Assembly: GCF_011045035.1 (NCBI RefSeq)
Contig: NZ_JAALAA010000003.1
Coordinates: forward strand, 248,001-312,000
Source: Nocardioides turkmenicus
GTDB taxonomy: Bacteria; Actinomycetota; Actinomycetes; Propionibacteriales; Nocardioidaceae
Reading direction: 5' to 3'
Length of the DNA: 64,000 nucleotides
Shown: positions 1 through 8,680 of the stretch, in pieces
How the letters are laid out: the number at the start of each line of letters is the position of its first letter
Position numbering within the stretch: position 1 is the stretch's first letter
The notes under the pieces: model-generated
The model's database searches: none
Seen by the model: only the letters and a program-made list of their open reading frames with translations
Told to the model about the DNA's origin: nothing
Position numbers and translations under genes: made by a program

Positions 1-74
1 CCCACCACACCGCAGCCGAGGACGGCGACGCCCAGGGTTTCGACGGCGTGCGCGGTCGTCTTGTTGCTGCTCAC
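1..74 (-). CDS. hom: Homoserine dehydrogenase, 5' end only (runs off the left edge)
   Basis: A GTG start at position 74 on the reverse strand opens a frame that reaches the window edge after about 24 codons. The visible peptide ends in LGVAVLGCGVVG, a beta strand followed by a GxGxxG dinucleotide-binding turn. This is typical of the N-terminus of actinobacterial homoserine dehydrogenase, which makes homoserine for threonine and methionine. Support from context: argS and lysA lie upstream on the same strand, and the order argS-lysA-hom-thrC is common in Actinobacteria. Here an MFS gene, a reductase and two unknown genes intervene. With so little sequence, another NAD(P)-binding protein cannot be excluded. 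Confidence 0.6.
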   Translation of the reverse strand, partial: MSSNKTTAHAVETLGVAVLGCGVV

Positions 75-119
75 GCGCCCAAGGGTATCCGGGACAGGCT
101 CCAGGATCCGACTTCCGCT

Positions 120-1475
120 CTAGGCGCGGACACCCATCCGGGTCGCCGGGACGAGGGACACCACCCCGACCACCGCGGCAAGGCTGATCAGCAGCGTCGC
201 TCCGCCGACCGGGGCATCGTGGGCGAAGCCCGCGAAGAGGGCGCTGCCGAGCGCGAGCGCGGCCGCCTGGACCAGCGAGTCGTTGAGCTGGAGGGCCGAG
301 GAGGCACGCCCCTCACCACCTGGCTCGGCGGCGCGGAGGGTGAGCACCGAGATGGTGGAGAACGCCGTCCCGATCCCGGCGCCCGCGATCGCCCAGCCGA
401 CGACCGGGACGGCGATCGGGCCGCCGGCCACGCTCGCTGCCAGGATCGCGATGCCGACGGTCATCACCGCGGCACCGAGGACGACACGGAAGGTCTCGTC
501 GGCCAGGAACCTCAGGTTGACCGCTGCCCAGGCCGCGCCCGACCAGGTGACCGCGCCGACCGTCAGCACCCACCCGGCCGCGGTCAGGGACAGGCCGCGG
601 TCGAGGGTGAGGAGGAGCGGGACGTACGCCTCGGCGCCGGCGAACGCGGCGGCGATCAGGCCGCGGGTGGCGACGATGCTGGCCAGGCCGCGTCGGCCGG
701 TCCAGGTGCCGGGCGGGAGCAGCCGCGGGCCGGCGACCAGGACGACCGCGAGCGCCGCGGCCAGGAACGCGGGCCACGCCGGCAGATCGCGCTGGCCGGC
801 CAGGCTCACCAGGAGTACGCCGACCGCCGCCACCCCCGCCCACGCGAGTCTCACCCCCGTGCCCGACGGGACACCGTCACCGGGCTGCGAGGGCGCGTCC
901 CCGACCATCAGCCAGGAGAGGACCGCGATGACGGGCACCCCGAGGAAGACCCAACGCCAGCCGACGGTGTCCGCGACCCCGGCGGCCATGACCGGGCCCA
1001 CCAACGCGGGCAGGATCCAGGCGGCCGTGAGGACCGTGAAGACCCGCGGACGCAGGTCGTCCGGATAGGCCGTGGCCACCACGACGTAGATGGCCACGCC
1101 GACGATGCCGCTGCCGAGCCCCTGGACACCCCTGCCGAGGACGAAGACCAGCATCGTGGGCGCGAGCCCGCACAGGACCAGGCCCGTCGAGAAGACGGCG
1201 ATGCCGGCGGCGAGCGCCGGGCGGGGCCCGCTGCGGTCGGCCCACGCTCCGGCCAGGACGTACCCGATCACGGAGACGGCCAGCGGTGCGGCGAACCCGA
1301 CGGCGTAGAGGCGGATGCCGTCAAGGTCGTCGGCGACGTCAGGCATCACCGTGGCGACCGCCATGTATTCGAAGGCGATCAGGAAGCCCAGGAAGAAGAT
1401 GCCTGACGTACGCCGCAGGTTGGCGCCCCTCCAGAGCGAGCGTTCGCTCCCTCGGGTGGCTCGGACCGTGCTCAC
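120..1475 (-). CDS. MFS transporter (probable drug/metabolite exporter)
   Basis: A 451-residue hydrophobic protein with about 12-14 predicted membrane helices. It begins with a short basic N-terminus and then a helix containing GFLIAFEYMAVATVMP, the usual first span of MFS exporters. An AWADRSGPRPAL segment near residue 80 is the family's loop 2-3 signature. The GTG start at 1475 shares its bases with the TGA of the upstream reductase (GTGA overlap) and has an AAGGA sequence about 7 bases before it, so the two genes are translationally coupled. Pairing with a quinone reductase behind a SoxR-like operator suggests export of redox-active compounds, which is inference. The substrate is unknown. 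Confidence 0.8.
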   Translation of the reverse strand: MSTVRATRGSERSLWRGANLRRTSGIFFLGFLIAFEYMAVATVMPDVADDLDGIRLYAVGFAAPLAVSVIGYVLAGAWADRSGPRPALAAGIAVFSTGLVLCGLAPTMLVFVLGRGVQGLGSGIVGVAIYVVVATAYPDDLRPRVFTVLTAAWILPALVGPVMAAGVADTVGWRWVFLGVPVIAVLSWLMVGDAPSQPGDGVPSGTGVRLAWAGVAAVGVLLVSLAGQRDLPAWPAFLAAALAVVLVAGPRLLPPGTWTGRRGLASIVATRGLIAAAFAGAEAYVPLLLTLDRGLSLTAAGWVLTVGAVTWSGAAWAAVNLRFLADETFRVVLGAAVMTVGIAILAASVAGGPIAVPVVGWAIAGAGIGTAFSTISVLTLRAAEPGGEGRASSALQLNDSLVQAAALALGSALFAGFAHDAPVGGATLLISLAAVVGVVSLVPATRMGVRA

Positions 1476-2431
1476 CCGGTCCTTGTCCCCGTCAGCAGGA
1501 CGACCTTGCCGGTGGTCTCCCTCGCCTCGAGGGCGCGGTGCGCCTCCGCGGCCTCGGCGAGCGGGAAGGCGGAGCCGACGTACGGCTTGCGGGAGCCGTC
1601 GGCAGCCGCCGCGAGCGACGCCTGCTCGAACTCCTTGATCCGCCCCTGGACCCACGGACCGAGGATGTCGATGATCTTCGCACCGCCCTCGTAGCCGTCC
1701 TGGTCGCCGGAGAACCGGACCATCCGCCCGTCGTTCTCGAGGTGGGCGTAGACCTGCCTCGGTACGTCACCCCCGACCCCGTCGAGAAGAACCGTGATGC
1801 GGGGCTCCTCTGCGCGAAGCCTCTCCAGCCAGCCGTCCGTGCGGTAGTCGATCGCCGTCTGCGCTCCGAAGCCGCGGGCGATCTCGAGCTTGGCCTCCGA
1901 TCCCGCGAGCCCGATCGCACGGGCGCCTGCGTTGCGGATGCCCTGGAGCAGGATCGCGCCCATCCCGCCGGCGGCGGAGGTGACCACGACGACGTCGTCG
2001 GGGGTGATCTGGGCGGCCTCGAGCACCGCCGCCGAGGTGCGCCCGGTGCCGATCGCAGCCACGGCTTCGGCCGACGCCAGGCCGTCGGGACGACGGTAGA
2101 GCTGCTTCTCGTCGGCCACGGCGAGCTCGGCGTAGCCGCCGCTGCTCCCCGGGCCGAGGTGGGCGACGACCTTCGCGCCTCGCCAGGCCTCGTCGACGCC
2201 CTCGCCGAGCTCGTCGACCACCCCGGCGACCTCACGACCGGGAGTCATCGGGAGCTCCGGCCGGGGCATCGTCGGCGGCAGGTCGGCCGCTCTGATCGAG
2301 GTGTCGAGACGGTGGACGCCGGCCGCCTCCACCCTGATGCGTACCTGGCCCGGACCCGGTGTCGGGTCGGGCACCTCCTCGAGGTGCAGAACCTCCGGAC
2401 CGCCGAACTCGTGCTGTCTGATCGCTCGCAT
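1472..2431 (-). CDS. Zinc-independent quinone oxidoreductase / medium-chain dehydrogenase
   Basis: A 319-residue medium-chain reductase of the NADPH:quinone oxidoreductase type. The N-terminal GroES-like domain begins MRAIRQHEFGGPEVLHLEEV and contains PGREVAGVVDELG. The cofactor-binding fold has TSAAGGMGAILLQ near residues 140-155. No structural-zinc cysteine cluster is visible. The ATG at 2431 is preferred over an in-frame ATG at 2452 because the longer start would lie inside the palindromic operator at 2448-2463. Family members reduce quinones or enones using NADPH. It is the first gene of a two-gene operon with the MFS exporter and is probably induced by redox-cycling compounds through a SoxR/MerR-type regulator not present in this window. 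Confidence 0.8.
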   Translation of the reverse strand: MRAIRQHEFGGPEVLHLEEVPDPTPGPGQVRIRVEAAGVHRLDTSIRAADLPPTMPRPELPMTPGREVAGVVDELGEGVDEAWRGAKVVAHLGPGSSGGYAELAVADEKQLYRRPDGLASAEAVAAIGTGRTSAAVLEAAQITPDDVVVVTSAAGGMGAILLQGIRNAGARAIGLAGSEAKLEIARGFGAQTAIDYRTDGWLERLRAEEPRITVLLDGVGGDVPRQVYAHLENDGRMVRFSGDQDGYEGGAKIIDILGPWVQGRIKEFEQASLAAAADGSRKPYVGSAFPLAEAAEAHRALEARETTGKVVLLTGTRTG

Positions 2432-2447
2432 GCCTCGAGTCAACATG

Positions 2448-2468
2448 CTCAAGTTGACTTGAGGTCAA
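2448..2468 (-). promoter_or_regulatory. SoxR/MerR-type operator with -35 element
   Basis: CTCAAGT-TG-ACTTGAG (2448-2463) is a perfect palindrome with 7-bp arms. Read on the reverse strand it directly follows a TTGACC -35 hexamer (2468-2463), giving the arrangement TTGACCTCAAG...CTTGAG that is characteristic of SoxR and related MerR-family promoters. It ends 17 bases before the ATG of the quinone oxidoreductase. The -10 is not obvious. No SoxR gene is seen in the window. Confidence 0.65.
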
Positions 2469-2485
2469 GCGATTTCCGCGAACCC

Positions 2486-3148
2486 TCAGGCGAGCTCCGG
2501 GATCGGCCGGAGCACCGCGGCGACATCCCGTGCCAGACGTACGCGGCGGAGCAGCTCCTCCGCGTCGGGCTCGACATCCGTGGTGACGGTGATCGCGTCC
2601 TCACGGGCCACCACCCACAGCCGCTCGTCGACGACGTGGCTCGCGAACCGGGACAGCGACCGCGCATGCTCCTCGTCGGCCGCGATGACGGCACCGTCGG
2701 GCGTGGTCACGTTGGTCTTGGCGCGGAACTCGGGCGGGAAGAAGACCGGGGTCGGCACCCGGCCGGTGCCGGTGTTGCCGGAGCCCGGCGAGAGCCCGAT
2801 CATCGCGGCCGTCTTGGGCAGATGCGCCGGGACCCGCACGACCACCCAGCGCGCCGGGCGCCAGGGCCCCTTCCCCGGGGACGCCTTGCCGTGCCAGTAC
2901 TCCACCAGGATGCCGTCGCAGGTGCCGTCGACGACGAGGTCGCACCGCTCGGCGCGTACGTCGGGGCCCAGCACCTCCCACCGCACCGGACGCTGCGCGG
3001 CGGCCTTGCCGACCACCACCGGCCAGCCGAACGTCTGCGCCGCGCGAGTGACGCTGTCGCGCCGTTCCTTGGTCAGCCGGGCGACGGACGTCCGCGGCGC
3101 CTGGGACGGCGCCGCAAGGTGTCCTTCTGAGTAGACCCCCCTCGGCAT
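2486..3148 (-). CDS. Conserved hypothetical protein
   Basis: A 220-residue soluble protein that I do not recognise as a named family. It has no signal peptide or membrane span. The centre is rich in aromatic and basic residues (ILVEYWHGKASPGKGPWR, residues 80-97), and the C-terminal half is acidic with a final helix. The ATG at 3148 is chosen; an in-frame ATG three codons upstream (3157) is possible. It lies divergent from the ASCH-like gene at 3209 with about 60 bp between them, and its stop is 54 bases before the start of the quinone reductase. No function is assigned. Confidence 0.6.
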   Translation of the reverse strand: MPRGVYSEGHLAAPSQAPRTSVARLTKERRDSVTRAAQTFGWPVVVGKAAAQRPVRWEVLGPDVRAERCDLVVDGTCDGILVEYWHGKASPGKGPWRPARWVVVRVPAHLPKTAAMIGLSPGSGNTGTGRVPTPVFFPPEFRAKTNVTTPDGAVIAADEEHARSLSRFASHVVDERLWVVAREDAITVTTDVEPDAEELLRRVRLARDVAAVLRPIPELA

Positions 3149-3208
3149 GCGGACCATCGTAGGCTCACATGCCCTCGGATTTCGGGAAGGCGAAACCGAA
3201 TTTCCTCG

Positions 3209-3802
3209 GTGACGCGGTTTGATGGGTGCGTGCTGTTCCCCAACGCCGACCTCGAACGCATCCGCACCGGCGAGGTCGACCTCGCCTTCCGCCGCTGGAA
3301 GCGGCCGATGCACGTCGCCGGCGGGCGCCAGCGCACCCGGATGGGCGTGGTCGAGTTCGTCTCCGTAGCGCCGGTCTCTCCCGACTCGCTGACCGAGGAC
3401 GACGCCCGCCGGGCAGGCACCACGCTGCCCGACCTGTTGGCCTTCCTGGCCCGCAAGGACGGCGAGGTCTACCGGATCGAGATGCGCTACGGCGGTGACG
3501 ACGAGCGGGTCGCGCTGCGTACGAAGCGTCCCGGGAAGAAGGAGACCGACGCGCTGCTCGCGAAGCTGGCCGACATGGACCGGCGCAGCCGCCGTGGCCC
3601 GTGGACCCGGGAGCACCTCGAGCTCATCGAGGCCCGGCCCGGCGAGCTCGCCGAGACCATCGCGGCCTCGATCGGGCGTGAGAAGAAGCCGTTCAAGGCC
3701 GACATCCGCCGGCTGAAGGAGCTCGGGCTCACCGAGTCCCTCCCCGTCGGCTACCGGCTCTCGCCGCGTGGGCGGGCGGTGCTGCGGGCGCTGCGGTCGT
3801 GA
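3209..3802 (+). CDS. Probable ASCH/PUA-like domain protein
   Basis: A 197-residue protein from a GTG start; a second GTG at 3227 gives VLFPNADLERI and is equally plausible. The N-terminal 100 residues (LERIRTGEVDLAFRRWKRP, then GVVEFVSV) resemble the ASCH fold, a small beta-barrel related to RNA-binding PUA domains. The remainder is helical and ends in SLPVGYRLSPRGRAVLRAL, like a short winged-helix tail. A nucleic-acid-related role is inferred from the fold. The gene stands alone and converges on lysA, 13 bp away. Confidence 0.6.
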   Translation: MTRFDGCVLFPNADLERIRTGEVDLAFRRWKRPMHVAGGRQRTRMGVVEFVSVAPVSPDSLTEDDARRAGTTLPDLLAFLARKDGEVYRIEMRYGGDDERVALRTKRPGKKETDALLAKLADMDRRSRRGPWTREHLELIEARPGELAETIAASIGREKKPFKADIRRLKELGLTESLPVGYRLSPRGRAVLRALRS

Positions 3803-3815
3803 TCCTCCAGACCTC

Positions 3816-5201
3816 TCAGCCCATGTCGGTGGCGAAGAGGTCGTCCTCGGTCTCGCGCCGCACGATGACCCGGGCCTCGCCGTCGCGGACGGCGACGACA
3901 GGCGGCCGCAGCGCGTGGTTGTAGTTGGAGGCCATCGAGCGCCCGTAGGCACCGGTGCCGGGGACCGCGATCAGGTCGCCGGGAGCGATGTCGGCGGGCA
4001 GGAACTCGTGCTTGACCACGATGTCGCCGGCCTCGCAGTGCTTGCCGACCACGCGGCCGAGCACGGGCTCGGCCGACGAGGACCGGCCGGCGAGGGTGGC
4101 GGAGTAGTCGGCGTCGTAGAGAGCCGTGCGGATGTTGTCGCTCATCCCGCCGTCGACGCTCACGTAGGTCCGGGTGGCGCCGCCGTCGAGGGCGACCTCC
4201 TTGACGGTGCCGACCGTGTAGACCGTGCACATCGAGGGACCGACGATCGCGCGACCGGGCTCGATCGAGAGATGGGGCACCGCGAGGCCGAAGCCACGGC
4301 ACTCGTGCTCGACGATCGCGGTCAGCTCCTCGGCGAGTGCCTTGGGCGTCGAGGGGTCGTCCTGGGTGGTGTAGGCGATGCCGAAGCCGCCGCCGAGGTC
4401 CATCTCGGGCAGCTCGGTGCCGAGCTCGTCTCGGATCCGGGCCTGCAGCGCCAGCACCCGCCGGGCGGCGACCTCGAACCCGGAGGAGTCGAAGATCTGG
4501 GAGCCGATGTGGGAGTGGAGGCCGCGCAGCTCGACGTTGGGAGCGTCCAGCAGGCGGCGTACGGCCTCGAAAGCGTCGCCCGACGAGATCGAGAACCCGA
4601 ACTTCTGGTCCTCGTGGGCGGTGGCGATGTACTCGTGGGTGTGGGCCTCGACCCCGGCGGTCACGCGCACCATCACCCGCGCGGTGATCCCGGTCTCGGC
4701 GGCGATCGACGCGACCCGCTCGACCTCGGCGAAGGAGTCGACGATGATCCGGCCGACGCCCGCGACGATCGCCCGGCGCAGCTCCATCGGGGTCTTGTTG
4801 TTGCCGTGGTAGCCGATCTTCGCCGGATCCACCTCGGCCCGCAGCGCGACCGAGAGCTCGCCGTTGGAGCAGACGTCGAGGCAGAGCCCCTCCTGCGCCA
4901 CCCAGCGCGCCACCTCGGTGCACAGGAACGCCTTGCCGGCGTAGTAGACGTCGTAGCCGGTGAAGGCGTCACGGAACGCGCGGGCCCGCTCGCGGAAATC
5001 GGCCTCGTCCAGGACGTACGCAGGGGTGTTGATGTTGGCGACCAGGTCGGGCACCGCGACGCCGCCGACGGTGAGGACGCCGTCGTTCTTCTCGGCCGTC
5101 GCCGACCAGAGCGCGGGCACGAGAGCGTTGACGTCGTCGGGCGTCTTTAGCCAGACCGGCGAGGTGCCGGTGAACGAGCCCGGGGAGGCGTGGGCCGTCA
5201 T
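3816..5201 (-). CDS. lysA: Diaminopimelate decarboxylase
   Basis: A 461-residue PLP enzyme of the alanine-racemase-fold group that converts meso-diaminopimelate to L-lysine, the last step of lysine synthesis. The PLP lysine lies in YYAGKAFLC. The barrel motifs LHSHIGSQIF and EPGRAIVGPS and the C-terminal substrate loop (CEAGDIV, GAYGRSM) are all present, and the length is normal. The ATG at 5201 overlaps the argS stop (ATGA); a GTG one codon upstream (5204) is also possible. Coupling of argS and lysA is common in Actinobacteria and links arginyl-tRNA charging with lysine supply. A 3' neighbour hom would be expected, and a probable hom start lies at the left edge after an insertion of other genes. 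Confidence 0.95.
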   Translation of the reverse strand: MTAHASPGSFTGTSPVWLKTPDDVNALVPALWSATAEKNDGVLTVGGVAVPDLVANINTPAYVLDEADFRERARAFRDAFTGYDVYYAGKAFLCTEVARWVAQEGLCLDVCSNGELSVALRAEVDPAKIGYHGNNKTPMELRRAIVAGVGRIIVDSFAEVERVASIAAETGITARVMVRVTAGVEAHTHEYIATAHEDQKFGFSISSGDAFEAVRRLLDAPNVELRGLHSHIGSQIFDSSGFEVAARRVLALQARIRDELGTELPEMDLGGGFGIAYTTQDDPSTPKALAEELTAIVEHECRGFGLAVPHLSIEPGRAIVGPSMCTVYTVGTVKEVALDGGATRTYVSVDGGMSDNIRTALYDADYSATLAGRSSSAEPVLGRVVGKHCEAGDIVVKHEFLPADIAPGDLIAVPGTGAYGRSMASNYNHALRPPVVAVRDGEARVIVRRETEDDLFATDMG

Positions 5202-6865
5202 CACATACGCTCCGGGGCGGAGACGCCGAGCAGGCCGAGGCCGTTGGCGAAGACGGTGCGAGCGGCGGAGACGAGCGCCAGGCGGGCCAGGTTGACCGGC
5301 GCCACCGGCTCGTCGCCCTTGGGCAGCATCCGGCAGTCGTCATCGTCGTACCAGCGGTGGAAGATCCCGGCGGTGTCCTCCAGGTAGCGCGCGACCCGGT
5401 GGGGCTCGCGCAGTTCGGCGGCGGTCGCGACCACGCGCGGCAGCTCGGCCAGGGCGCGCAGCAGCTCGCCCTCGCGCTCGTGGGTGAGCAGCTCCGGCTC
5501 GAAGGTGTCGAGGTCGATCTGCATGCCGAGGTCGGCGGCGTTGGCCATCATCCGGCACGTGCGGGCATGGACGTACTGCACGTAGTAGACCGGGTTGGCG
5601 CTGTCGGCCTTGGCCCACAGGTCCAGGTCGATGTCGATGTTGGAGTCGCTGGAGTAGCGGGCCAGCGCGTAGCGAGCCGCGTCCACGCCGATCGCCCCGA
5701 CGATGTCGTCGATGGTGACGACGGTGCCGGCACGCTTCGACATCCGCATCGGCTGGCCGTCCTTGAGGAGGTTGACCATCTGGCCGATCAGGATCTCGAG
5801 GTTCTCGTGGGGCGTGTCGCCGAAGGCGGCGCACATCGCCATCATCCGGCCGACGTAGCCGTGGTGGTCGGCGCCCAGCATGATGAAGCAGCGGTCGAAG
5901 CCGCGCTCGCGCTTGTCGAGGTAGTAGGCGAGGTCGCCGGAGAAGTAGGCGCCGTTGCCGTCGGCCTTGATGACCACGCGGTCCTTGTCGTCACCGAACT
6001 TCTCGGTCGCCAGCCAGATCGCGCCGTCCTTCTCGTAGACGTTGCCGAGCTCGCGGAGCTTCTCGATGGCGCGGTCCACGGCACCGGACTTGTGCAGGTT
6101 GTCCTCGTGGAAGTAGACGTCGAAGTCGACGTTGAAGTCGTGCAGGCTCTGCTTGATCTCGGCGAACATCAGCTCCACGCCGATCGCCCGGAAGACCTCC
6201 TGCGGGTCGTCGGCCTCGAGCGCGTTCGGCTCCTTGGCGAGGACCTGCTTGGCGATCTCCTCGATGTACGCCCCGCCGTAGCCGTCCTCCGGCACCGGCT
6301 TGCCCTGCGCCCAGGCCAGGAGCGAGCGGGCGAAGCGGTCGATCTGGCCGCCGTGGTCGTTGAAGTAGTACTCCCGGGTGACCTCGGCGCCGGACGCCTG
6401 CAGGACCCGGCCGAGCGCGTCGCCGACCGCGGCCCAGCGGACGCCACCGAGGTGGAGCGGGCCGGTCGGGTTGGCGGAGACGAACTCCAGGTTGATGTTG
6501 TGGCCCTTGAAGGAGTCGTTGTTGCCGTAGGAGGCGCCGGCGGCGACGATCTCGCCCGCCAGCTTCCCTTGTGCCCCGGCCTCGACGGTGATGTTCAGGA
6601 ACCCGGGACCAGCGATCTCGATGTCGGCGACGCCGTCGTGCTCCTTGAGCTTCGCGGCGATCTGCTCGCCGAGCTGGCGGGGGTTGGTGCCCGCCTTCTT
6701 GGCCAGCTGCAGCGCCACGTTGGTGGCGTAGTCGCCGTGCCCCTTCTGCCTGGGTCGCTCCACCGTGACCGTGCTCGGAACGCCGTCGGGAAGGGTGATC
6801 GCACCCTCATCGACGAGCGCGGTGAGGACATCGACGACCGCGGTGGAAAGCTGCTCAGGAGTCAC
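5201..6865 (-). CDS. argS: Arginyl-tRNA synthetase
   Basis: A class I aminoacyl-tRNA synthetase of 554 residues. It has the N-terminal Add-1 domain ([17 protein letters not shown]), a HIGH-type motif in the form HLGG within [13 protein letters not shown], and the KMSKS-like RMSKRAG. The C-terminal anticodon-binding helical domain (YVQYVHAR onward) ends in LGVSAPERM. The GTG at 6865 (VTPEQL) matches the usual family start and is preferred over an upstream in-frame ATG at 6937. A tRNA-Arg(CCG) gene lies divergently 86 bp upstream, so a synthetase and one of its substrate tRNAs are direct neighbours. Confidence 0.95.
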   Translation of the reverse strand: MTPEQLSTAVVDVLTALVDEGAITLPDGVPSTVTVERPRQKGHGDYATNVALQLAKKAGTNPRQLGEQIAAKLKEHDGVADIEIAGPGFLNITVEAGAQGKLAGEIVAAGASYGNNDSFKGHNINLEFVSANPTGPLHLGGVRWAAVGDALGRVLQASGAEVTREYYFNDHGGQIDRFARSLLAWAQGKPVPEDGYGGAYIEEIAKQVLAKEPNALEADDPQEVFRAIGVELMFAEIKQSLHDFNVDFDVYFHEDNLHKSGAVDRAIEKLRELGNVYEKDGAIWLATEKFGDDKDRVVIKADGNGAYFSGDLAYYLDKRERGFDRCFIMLGADHHGYVGRMMAMCAAFGDTPHENLEILIGQMVNLLKDGQPMRMSKRAGTVVTIDDIVGAIGVDAARYALARYSSDSNIDIDLDLWAKADSANPVYYVQYVHARTCRMMANAADLGMQIDLDTFEPELLTHEREGELLRALAELPRVVATAAELREPHRVARYLEDTAGIFHRWYDDDDCRMLPKGDEPVAPVNLARLALVSAARTVFANGLGLLGVSAPERM

Positions 6866-6951
6866 GGGGTCCAGCGTATAAGCGCCAGTCGGTTTCACCG
6901 TTATCCGTCCCAGCCTGTAGGGTTCCATCTGCACCACTCAGGTGGTGCACT

Positions 6952-7024
6952 GCCTCCGTAGCTCAGGGGATAGAGCGCCGGTTTCCGGTACCGTAGGCCG
7001 CAGGTTCGATTCCTGCCGGGGGCA
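6952..7024 (+). tRNA. tRNA-Arg (anticodon CCG)
   Basis: A 73-base cloverleaf. The acceptor arm is GCCTCCG pairing with CGGGGGC, the D arm GCTC/GAGC, and the anticodon stem CCGGT/ACCGT with loop TTCCGGT (anticodon CCG at bases 34-36, with one C-T mismatch at the base of the stem). The variable loop is AGGCC and the T arm GCAGG-TTCGATT-CCTGC, followed by discriminator A. CCA is not encoded. It reads CGG arginine codons, which are frequent in this GC-rich genome. It is followed by a clear terminator at 7031. Confidence 0.95.
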
Positions 7025-7030
7025 CACATG

Positions 7031-7061
7031 AAACCGCTGGGTGACCAGCGGTTTCTTTCAT
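7031..7061 (+). terminator. Rho-independent terminator of tRNA-Arg
   Basis: AAACCGCTGG (7031-7040) and CCAGCGGTTT (7045-7054) form a perfect 10-bp stem with a GTGA loop. CTTTCATTT follows. It starts 7 bases after the tRNA. Confidence 0.85.
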
Positions 7062-7261
7062 TTGTCGGCGAGCGTGTGGGCGACGAGGGCGTTGGCGTGG
7101 CCGTGCCCGAGGCCGTACTCGCTCTTCAGGTGGGCCACGATCTGCATGTGCTTGGTGATCCCGCAGTCGCGGATGATCTGCTGCCACTCCGCGATCGGGC
7201 GGCCGTACTTCTTCTCGATGGACGGGAAGTAGGAGGCGGGGCCCTTCACCTGGTCGGTCAT
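7058..7261 (-). CDS. DUF4287 domain protein
   Basis: A 67-residue cytoplasmic protein that is almost entirely one DUF4287 domain. KGPASYFPSIEKKYGRPI, the central TKHMQIVAHLKSEYGLGHGH and the C-terminal ANALVAHTL are the conserved blocks. The function is not established; the short helical domain is often found alone or joined to DUF5655. It ends against the tRNA-Arg terminator on the opposite strand. A GGAG-like ribosome site is visible just before the start. Confidence 0.85.
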   Translation of the reverse strand: MTDQVKGPASYFPSIEKKYGRPIAEWQQIIRDCGITKHMQIVAHLKSEYGLGHGHANALVAHTLADK

Positions 7262-7366
7262 CTCTGGTCTCCTTGGTAGATCGTGGCGACGATCGCCACA
7301 CGCCTACGCGTCGAACCACGCTCGGCCGCTTCGACACGACCATCCAAGAGATTTCGGGAGACCCAC

Positions 7367-7972
7367 GTGACCAGCTATCCCCCAGCCCCTTGGCACATGC
7401 ACGGCTCGATGTGGCTCTCGGTCTACCGGCTCGCCCACGACGTCGACGAGCGGCACCCGAAGGGCATCTACGCCGTCGCCCTGGTCGACTACACCGAGCC
7501 GAGCCCGCTGACCTACCACGAGCTCCTCTCCGCCCGGGTGATCACCGCCTCCAACGGGAAGAAGGCGGTGAGCGTGGTCGACATCTGGGTGGACTCCCCC
7601 GACTCCGTGGCCGGCGGCCGTACGTTGTGGGCGATCCCCAAGGGGCTGGCCAAGTTCAGCGGCGGGTCGTCGCAGAAGGGGCCGCTGGCGACCCACACCT
7701 GGGAGGCGAGCCACGACGACGGTCCGATCGCGTCCGCGAAGTTCAGCGACGTCACCCAGCTCGCCCCGCGCCTCCCGATGCAGGGCAACGTCGAGCAGCC
7801 CGGGATCGAGGAGCACCCCGACACCGCCTGGCTCACCATGAAGGGCGGCGCCAAGCTCCTCCCCGCCCGCGGCACCTGGAACTTCGACCCCGACGGCCCC
7901 CTCGCCTACCTCCGCGGCGCCACCAAGATCGGCTCCTTCCGCGGCAAGGGCTTCGAGGTCGACTTCGGCTGA
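7367..7972 (+). CDS. Acetoacetate decarboxylase-family protein
   Basis: A 201-residue protein of the acetoacetate decarboxylase (ADC) fold. Recognisable segments are HGSMWLSVYRL, a beta-barrel stretch GIYAVALVDYTEPSPLTYHEL, and RTLWAIPKGLAKF, whose lysine is the candidate Schiff-base residue. The GTG at 7367 has GGGAG 7 bases upstream, so this start is preferred over in-frame ATGs further 5'. ADC-like proteins in actinobacteria often act on other oxo acids or serve unknown roles, so the substrate is not assigned. It is followed closely by a VOC-family gene. Confidence 0.75.
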   Translation: MTSYPPAPWHMHGSMWLSVYRLAHDVDERHPKGIYAVALVDYTEPSPLTYHELLSARVITASNGKKAVSVVDIWVDSPDSVAGGRTLWAIPKGLAKFSGGSSQKGPLATHTWEASHDDGPIASAKFSDVTQLAPRLPMQGNVEQPGIEEHPDTAWLTMKGGAKLLPARGTWNFDPDGPLAYLRGATKIGSFRGKGFEVDFG

Positions 7973-8008
7973 GCAAGAGTGTCGGTGGCTGCACGTAACG
8001 TCGAAGGC

Positions 8009-8356
8009 ATGAATGCACTCCACATCGACTACCTCGAGCTCGCGGTCACCGACCTCCCGGGCTCACGCACCTTCTACGAGTCCGCCTTCGGCTGGTCCTT
8101 CAACGACTATGGCGGGGTCTACGCCGGGATCGTCGGTCCCGACGGCAAGGACGAGAGCTGCGGGATGTACGCGTCGGAGACGCCGGTCGCGCCGCTCCCG
8201 CTGATCCGCACGACCGATCTGGAGGCCGCGCTGGCGGCCGTCGAGACGGCCGGCGGGACGATCGCCGAACCGCCCTACGACTACCCCGGCGGGCGCCGGT
8301 TCATCTTCACCGACCCGTCGGGGAACCGGCTCGGCGTCTACCAACCCGCCGAGTAG
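8009..8356 (+). CDS. VOC (glyoxalase/dioxygenase-fold) family protein
   Basis: A 115-residue single-repeat VOC protein. The motifs are HIDYLELAVTDLPGSRTFYE at the start and GRRFIFTDPSGNRLGVYQP at the end. The metal ligands of the fold would be a histidine near residue 4 and an acidic residue in the C-terminal strand. These proteins dimerise and typically bind a divalent metal, but the substrate cannot be read from sequence. It is probably co-transcribed with the upstream ADC-like gene (36-bp gap). Confidence 0.8.
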   Translation: MNALHIDYLELAVTDLPGSRTFYESAFGWSFNDYGGVYAGIVGPDGKDESCGMYASETPVAPLPLIRTTDLEAALAAVETAGGTIAEPPYDYPGGRRFIFTDPSGNRLGVYQPAE

Positions 8357-8410
8357 CCGCTAAACCTAAGGCTCGACCGAATTACGGAGGCCGCTCTAGA
8401 CTCCGACCGC

Positions 8411-8677
8411 ATGACCGACGCTACGCCGGCTCTGCTCGCGTATCTGTCCCGGTGGCTCGACGAGTCCCAGGGCGATCGCGACGCGGAAGCCGTTCTCTGG
8501 GGGAGAGTCGCGAAGGTGAGCGAAGGGGCCGGCGAAGCCATCGCCGCACTCATCGGAGCCACCGGCCATCATCCCCGAACGGGCACGACCCACAGCCACG
8601 ACGAGCTCGTCGATGAGTTCTTCGATGTTGCGATCACCGCGATGACCACGGCCGAGCCCGCCACCGTCACGACCTGA
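8411..8677 (+). CDS. MazG-like family protein
   Basis: An 88-residue helical protein similar to small MazG-like nucleotide pyrophosphohydrolases: WGRVAKVSEGAGEAIAAL followed by IGATGHHPRTG and DELVDEFFDVAITAM. The typical ExxE...ExxD metal-binding pattern is partly kept (SEGAGEA, DELVDEFFD). It may hydrolyse non-canonical nucleotides or only retain the fold. It converges on the acyltransferase gene with a 3-bp gap. Confidence 0.7.
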   Translation: MTDATPALLAYLSRWLDESQGDRDAEAVLWGRVAKVSEGAGEAIAALIGATGHHPRTGTTHSHDELVDEFFDVAITAMTTAEPATVTT

Positions 8678-8680
8678 CGG

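Noticed and set aside
48..1406. A 452-codon forward frame opposite the MFS gene
   Set aside because: Rich in Arg, Gly, Asp and Pro with no recognisable motif; the MFS protein on the other strand is convincing.
3149..3208. TTTCG/CGAAA symmetry between the genes at 3148 and 3209
   Set aside because: Only 5-bp arms with mismatched flanks; too weak to call an operator.
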